Positions 59,329 through 64,000 of a DNA stretch of 64,000 bases are shown one piece after another. The stretch covers positions 542,346 to 606,345 of the forward strand of contig VYZB01000040.1 of the NCBI GenBank assembly GCA_013397455.1, in the 5' to 3' direction. Within the stretch, counting starts at the first letter, position 1. Each line of letters starts with the position of its first letter. Under the pieces are notes generated by a model. That model was given only the letters and a program-made list of their open reading frames with translations, was not told the origin of the DNA and did not search any database. The translations under genes and the position numbers were made by a program. Source of the stretch: Crotophaga sulcirostris (taxonomy: Eukaryota; Chordata; Aves; Cuculiformes; Crotophagidae).

Positions 59329-62300
59329 TAAAAACTAAAAGGAGGACAGATGTGACAATGTGTAATGAAGACAGTAATAAAGTCATGACCAGTCATTCTG
59401 TATCACCTCCCACGTAATCCAGTGCAAGGTACAATTCAACTCATGTCCAGCAGCAAAGTTGGATAAGAGGAAAATCCTCTGCAGTTTGCTGCTAACAGAC
59501 TGTATGCAAATACAGAATCCTTCTCTTAGCAGGTTAAGAACAGATTAGACAAACCAGCTGATCCTTCCACATCATCTTTTGGGAGCGAATACGGTCTATG
59601 CTAAGGAAAGGGGATGCATCTACCCTGAAAGTAATCACATCAGGTTCTCTTTAGCAGCCAGTGGAGAGAGGCTGACACATAAGGCAATAAACGTCATCTG
59701 CATTAAAGGTAAAGTCTTGTTCCTTGAGGTCACTTACTTATTCCCATTGACTGAAAGAGTGCTGAAGGCAGTCAGCTGTAACCCAGACACCCACTTTTTA
59801 GGTACTTAAACCGAAGCAGATGCCTCCCCCCGTATGCCTGGAATCCTTGCCTTGCTTTTCTGCTCCTCCTTGGTGCCAGCTTCTCTCTGATTAATCTTTC
59901 TCCTCTTATTCCCTGCTTTATGATCCTGCCAACTGCAATACAGAACATTGTCCCACTTCTAGTGCCACCTTGGCTCCCACAGCATCCTTCCTTTCCAACC
60001 CTCTCCAACCCTGTCATGCCCACGAGAGATAAATTGATTAGTGAATCATTCACTTCATAAAACATTTGGTTGAAAAGCAAGACAAAGCTGGAGAATCCTA
60101 GTGGAATTATACACATCTCAATGAAGGTTAATTTTTCAATGAGAATGCTACTCTTTTTTTCAACTTTCATCTACACTTATTCAATTTTTTTCCTCTTTCT
60201 CCGATTATTTTGTATAAATCAGTGTGCACATGGAACACAGGTAAGAATTCATATCATTTCATTTATATACAAGTTTCTCACTTTAGGTTCCCTTTTTAGT
60301 AATTAAAAGAGGCCAGAAAAATAATGCTACTTTTATCTCAGACATCTATATTATGTCCATATAATCTCTCTGTATAAGGGCCTTTTTCCCAAATCCCATA
60401 TCAGGGCTTATTTCCCAAGCCAGGAAAATCCTTTGGATACTTCCACACTTATTCAGAACACAATCCAAATGAACTGAAAATTTCACCCTCTGCCTTCCCA
60501 AACAAGGCCTATAAAGTAATGGCAATCAATATACTTGGAATGTCACCATTAGGTTTCAGAGTTAGCAATGTCTGGAAACTGCACAGTTATCACACTTCAG
60601 AGATAACTGTTTACTTGATTAAGAGACCTTCTGGAGAACTGCCCATGTAAGAGAAATTAATTCAAGATTTGTGCCCAGCAATCCATCTCTTTATCAATTC
60701 ATCTGAAAATTTACGTGTCACTACTATCTGATCATTTGTATAGTGTAATACCCACCATAAGAAAACTCAGATTTTTCTATCACACTGCTCCAACAACATA
60801 AAAAAATCCTGATCTCATCCAAACTGGAGGAGCCTTCTCAGTCAACTGTCCTTTTGACATTGCAATATCCCAGTAATTTTTCAATAAAGCCCTAGATGCA
60901 TCTCATATGGATCTTTTTCAGCCAGAGAGGAAGGACCATGTATAATATTGAGCAATCTATGGAAAGCAGATCTAAGCAGAAATTTTTAAAAAATCACAGT
61001 ATATTTAAATAGTGTGAACCAGGATATTAAGCACTACTGTAGCAGCAGAATTACTTTGATTATGCATATTTCTATGTGGACTCACAGAGGTAATTCCTAA
61101 GCACCCAAAACCAATAAACAGAAACCATGGAAAAGTTGGAAACCTCTGTAGACAACATGGAAAAGGAGTAGGTGATAAGGTTATTGCAGTGGCAGGACAT
61201 CATGATCCTATTCTGCATGGCTTGGCATAACGTAATGCCCCAAATCCCACCGATCCTTTTCCAAAAAATTTAAAATCACAAAGTGTGGTCATCTCCCAAC
61301 ATGATTCTTTAGGGTAGCAGCATAACATAAGGTTTAAGGGATATGAGCCAGCAGTAGACTCTACCAGTCTTAATCAGATGAGCACAACTCAGTGCTCACA
61401 GGCTCTGGTCCCTACACAGTGGAGCCATTTCTGTGCTTTTTGCACTTATCAGCAGGGAAAGAAAGAGTAAGAAATCAGTATGCTTGAATAAAGCCATATT
61501 GTGGTAGGGTTTCTTTGACATTTCCTTCCTGCACATATTCAAAAACTGGAGAGCTACCACTGCACAAACAATCTATGGATGGTTCAGCTCAAGTTCAATT
61601 CTTGAATTTTGCATTTGTATAATTGATTGTAAAACTTCATAATTCATGCTAAGTTGGTTATTTAAAGACGTCATCCAATCAGGGAATTAGAAAAAAAGAA
61701 ATAAGTGCATTGCATTTAACTAGGTAAGATAGGGTGAATTACAATCAAATATACAATTAATATATGAGTAAACCTCATGCAAGCTGAAAATAAGATGTAC
61801 ATATTTAAGGTATGATAATTAACCATTGGAACAAATTACTGAGGCTCATGGTGAAATTCTTTTTCATTTGGGAGCTGCTAAATCAAGACTAAATGTCTTT
61901 CTAAAAAGATATGTTCAGCTTGAAGTCATTAGGTGAGAAACAGAATTAGTGATGAGAATCCATATTCACTATTTTTCAGAAAGCCCAATTAAATGTTCAT
62001 TACGATCTTCCCTGCTTTAATAAGAATTAATTTGGATGTCCCTTTGCAATAGCAAGCAACACGAAAATAACCAAAACTGTCATAAAAATGCTACTATTTC
62101 AATATAACATGCACTTATGTGATGAAAATACCATTTTACTGTTTATATGCACCTTTTGAATAACTGAAGTGGAAGAAAATATGCCATTAAGGTCATTTTC
62201 ATATACTCAAAGAGAAACTTTGAAATGTCTTCTTGCAAAGCATTTTGAGGTTGTTTTCATACCAACTTCATCATAAAATTGTGAAATTTCAGTCAAGGTG

Positions 62301-62567
62301 GATATTCATTTTCTATGACTAAGCTTTAAATACTTTACAACATATAATGATACAGTAGGTAATAATACACATTCTAAACACTGAGCATTTGGAAACATGA
62401 CCTTGGCATGACTTAAGGCATTTGTTCTTATGTTTTTATATTCCTATCAGGTATTGATATTACAATTCTTTTTTACATGCCAGCTTTAAGACAACAGGAA
62501 CTAGCTTTTAGTCTTACTTTGTCTTATCACTTTCTTAGTTGTCAAGCTACTAAAGAATGAGACAAGA
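59329..62567. other. unique non-coding sequence
   Basis: About 3.2 kb without recognised exon or RNA gene. Open frames are at most 132 codons (59772-60170, minus), with no recognised motif. A suspected ancient LINE remnant sits at 61818-61935 and a candidate conserved stretch at 61980-62160. Confidence 0.5.
61818..61935 (+). mobile_element. ancient CR1/L3-like LINE remnant
   Basis: The phrase aattaaccattggaacaaat, followed by ggtgaaattctttttcattt, then aaatcaagactaaatgtctt and tctaaaaagatatg, matches the order of an old CR1-type 3' segment familiar from reptile and bird genomes (a 'ggaacaa.ttacc' block, then 'aaatcaagactgga.g.ctttctaaaagata'). The tail is gone. This reading is by eye, but stronger than for the other two ancient remnants. 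Confidence 0.6.
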
Positions 62568-62812
62568 TCATGGAACCATAGAATCGTAGAACCATAGAAT
62601 CATAGAACTGTTAAGGTTGGAAAAGACCTCCAAGATCATCAAGTCCAACCATCCAAACAACACAACTGTGCCTACTTAATCATGTCCCAAAGTGCCACAT
62701 CAACAGGTTTTTTGAACACCTCCGGGGATGGTGACTCTACCTTCCCTGGGCAGCCTCTCGCAATGCTTCACCACTCTTTCAGTAAAGAAATTTTTCCTAA
62801 CATCCAACCTAA
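62568..62812 (-). mobile_element. CR1: CR1 LINE 3' fragment, ATTCTATG-tail class
   Basis: The plus strand opens with about four octamers (ccatagaatcgtagaaccat, then agaatcatagaac). These are followed by ggttggaaaagacctccaag, atcatcaagtccaaccatcc, and the complement of the ORF2 end (tccctgggcagcctctcgca, then ttcaccactctttcagtaaa). The copy is diverged but clear, and truncated at its 5' end near 62812. Confidence 0.95.
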
Positions 62813-63927
62813 GATTGGACAATAAGTAAGAGATCAAAAGACAGTCAGTACAATGAAATAGTGAAGGAATAAGATGTCAAAGAGTAAAGATGTTTGACAA
62901 AAGGGCTAGAAAAGGACAGAGTCTGAGAAGCATAAATATTCACCAAAAGCAGTAACAGCATTGTGTCTGGGCTCTGTGAAGGTAAGGAATGAGTAAGGTT
63001 TCTCTGGAGAGGTAATAATTTCCCATTTTTATAATGGAATAGCCTGGGCTATGGGGAAAGAGAGGAATGTTGAGAAGTAAATTCAAACATAAGCCAAAAC
63101 GTTTTGCTTCACATAATGAATATCTTGTCTATCTCAAGATTATTCCTCCATTCTGCAGTTGTTTCCATCCCAGCCAAGTTTACCTGTGATTTCCAGCCCT
63201 GAACTGCTTGGCAGTTTTTCAGTTTCCACTACACTAACAACAATTAGTGAGCTACTACTGGTGCTCTCCTGAGCCAAAAATTGCCCTCTTTATTTATCTT
63301 CCAGTAGGTTTAAAATTGCATGGATAGCTTGTGATACAATTTTACTTGATAGAGGGGAGAAAAAAAAATTTATTCCACTATTTAGTTCTGCCCAGAACAA
63401 ACAGATGTAAGATCACTTCCAGAACATATGGGTTAAATTAGTGCCTGCTCTGTCCCAGCACCAGCATTTGTCTGATTTAGCAACACTTGTTTTAAACAGC
63501 CAGGAGGGGGTCCAAGCAGCTCTGGAGGTGGTTTTCAGCTGTATTCAACCTTAAACAGCAGTATAATAAAATTTGATTTTTACAATCAGTCTGTGCTGAG
63601 CCGCCACCAACTTTGGGTCACCAGAAGAGGAATCCCCAGAGATAAATTGTGCAGGTCACCAACTAGCTGCACAATGTCCTTTTGATGACAAGCTACTAAG
63701 CAGAGCTGACATTTAAATTAGCATCCCTGCACCTTTTCCAACAAGATAATGATACGGGTGCGACAGCCAACACCTGTGGCACTAGGAGGGATGCAATTCC
63801 CAGGGAGCTGTGGCCAAAAGTTTGTCATCATCCCAAACCATTTGTGTTGCAAATGATTGAAAATAGGCTCAGACAGTCAGAACCTGGCTGTCCTGGGATG
63901 TGCTTTGAGTTTACAAGCCACAGTTTT
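62813..63927. other. unique non-coding sequence
   Basis: About 1.1 kb with no recognised repeat, exon or RNA gene. The part at 63660-63870 is discussed in the findings as a possible conserved element. Confidence 0.5.
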
Positions 63928-64000
63928 ATCACAGTATTACAAGGTTGGAAAGGACCTCTGAGATCATCGAGTCCAACCTAGAACCCAACACCAGCATCAA
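63928..64000 (-). mobile_element. CR1: CR1 LINE 3' end, continues beyond window
   Basis: The plus strand reads atcacagtattacaaggttg, gaaaggacctctgagatcat and cgagtccaacctagaaccca, the complement of a TGTGATAC-class CR1 3' end. By eye it differs from the copy starting at 43769 at about 5 of 73 positions. The rest of the element lies outside the window. Confidence 0.94.

Noticed and set aside
1..64000. CRISPR arrays, bacterial operons, phage or plasmid modules
   Set aside because: No direct-repeat/spacer arrays, Shine-Dalgarno-led gene series or mobile-gene modules exist; CR1 and avian LTR content show a bird nuclear genome.

Overview
This window looks like non-coding nuclear DNA from a bird. 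The main reason is about 17 fragments of the CR1 LINE family, the dominant avian retrotransposon. They have the expected 5' truncation, ORF2 C-terminal coding remnants and octamer-repeat tails. There is also one solo LTR of a common avian endogenous retrovirus type. CR1 covers roughly 4 kb (about 6%), a usual avian density. The sequence is AT-rich by eye, with no operons or bacterial signals. Species cannot be fixed. Several fairly similar CR1 copies with a TGTGATAC-type tail suggest a lineage in which CR1 stayed active late; that is inference.

I could not identify any host protein-coding exon, tRNA, rRNA or other structured RNA gene. Every open frame is short (at most 164 codons). None resembles a family I recognise except those inside CR1 copies, which encode the C-terminal end of the CR1 ORF2 protein. 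The window is therefore best read as an intergenic desert or the inside of a very long intron.

Layout: 1-8741 is mostly unique sequence with one old CR1 scrap. 8742-11431 holds three CR1 fragments, two of them tail-to-tail. 14758-15343 is the solo LTR with a candidate target duplication. 19240-19664 is a CR1 fragment with its ORF2 frame open. 21625-21723 and 29660-29888 are older CR1 pieces. 29889-38740 is long and nearly repeat-free. 38741-39205 is the longest ungapped single CR1 copy, with a 129-codon open frame. 43207-43398 is a small hAT-type inverted-repeat transposon (MITE) with perfect TIR arms. 43769-46000 has three CR1 fragments, one containing the 285-base assembly gap. 51087-51195 and 57513-57780 are CR1. 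58747-59328 is an older CR1 interrupted by a younger one. 62568-62812 and 63928-64000 are CR1, the last running off the window.

No new gene system was found. The most informative observations are the hAT MITE, the nested CR1 insertion, the two CR1 tail-octamer classes, the gap lying inside a CR1, and a few unique stretches that could be conserved non-coding elements but cannot be tested from one sequence.
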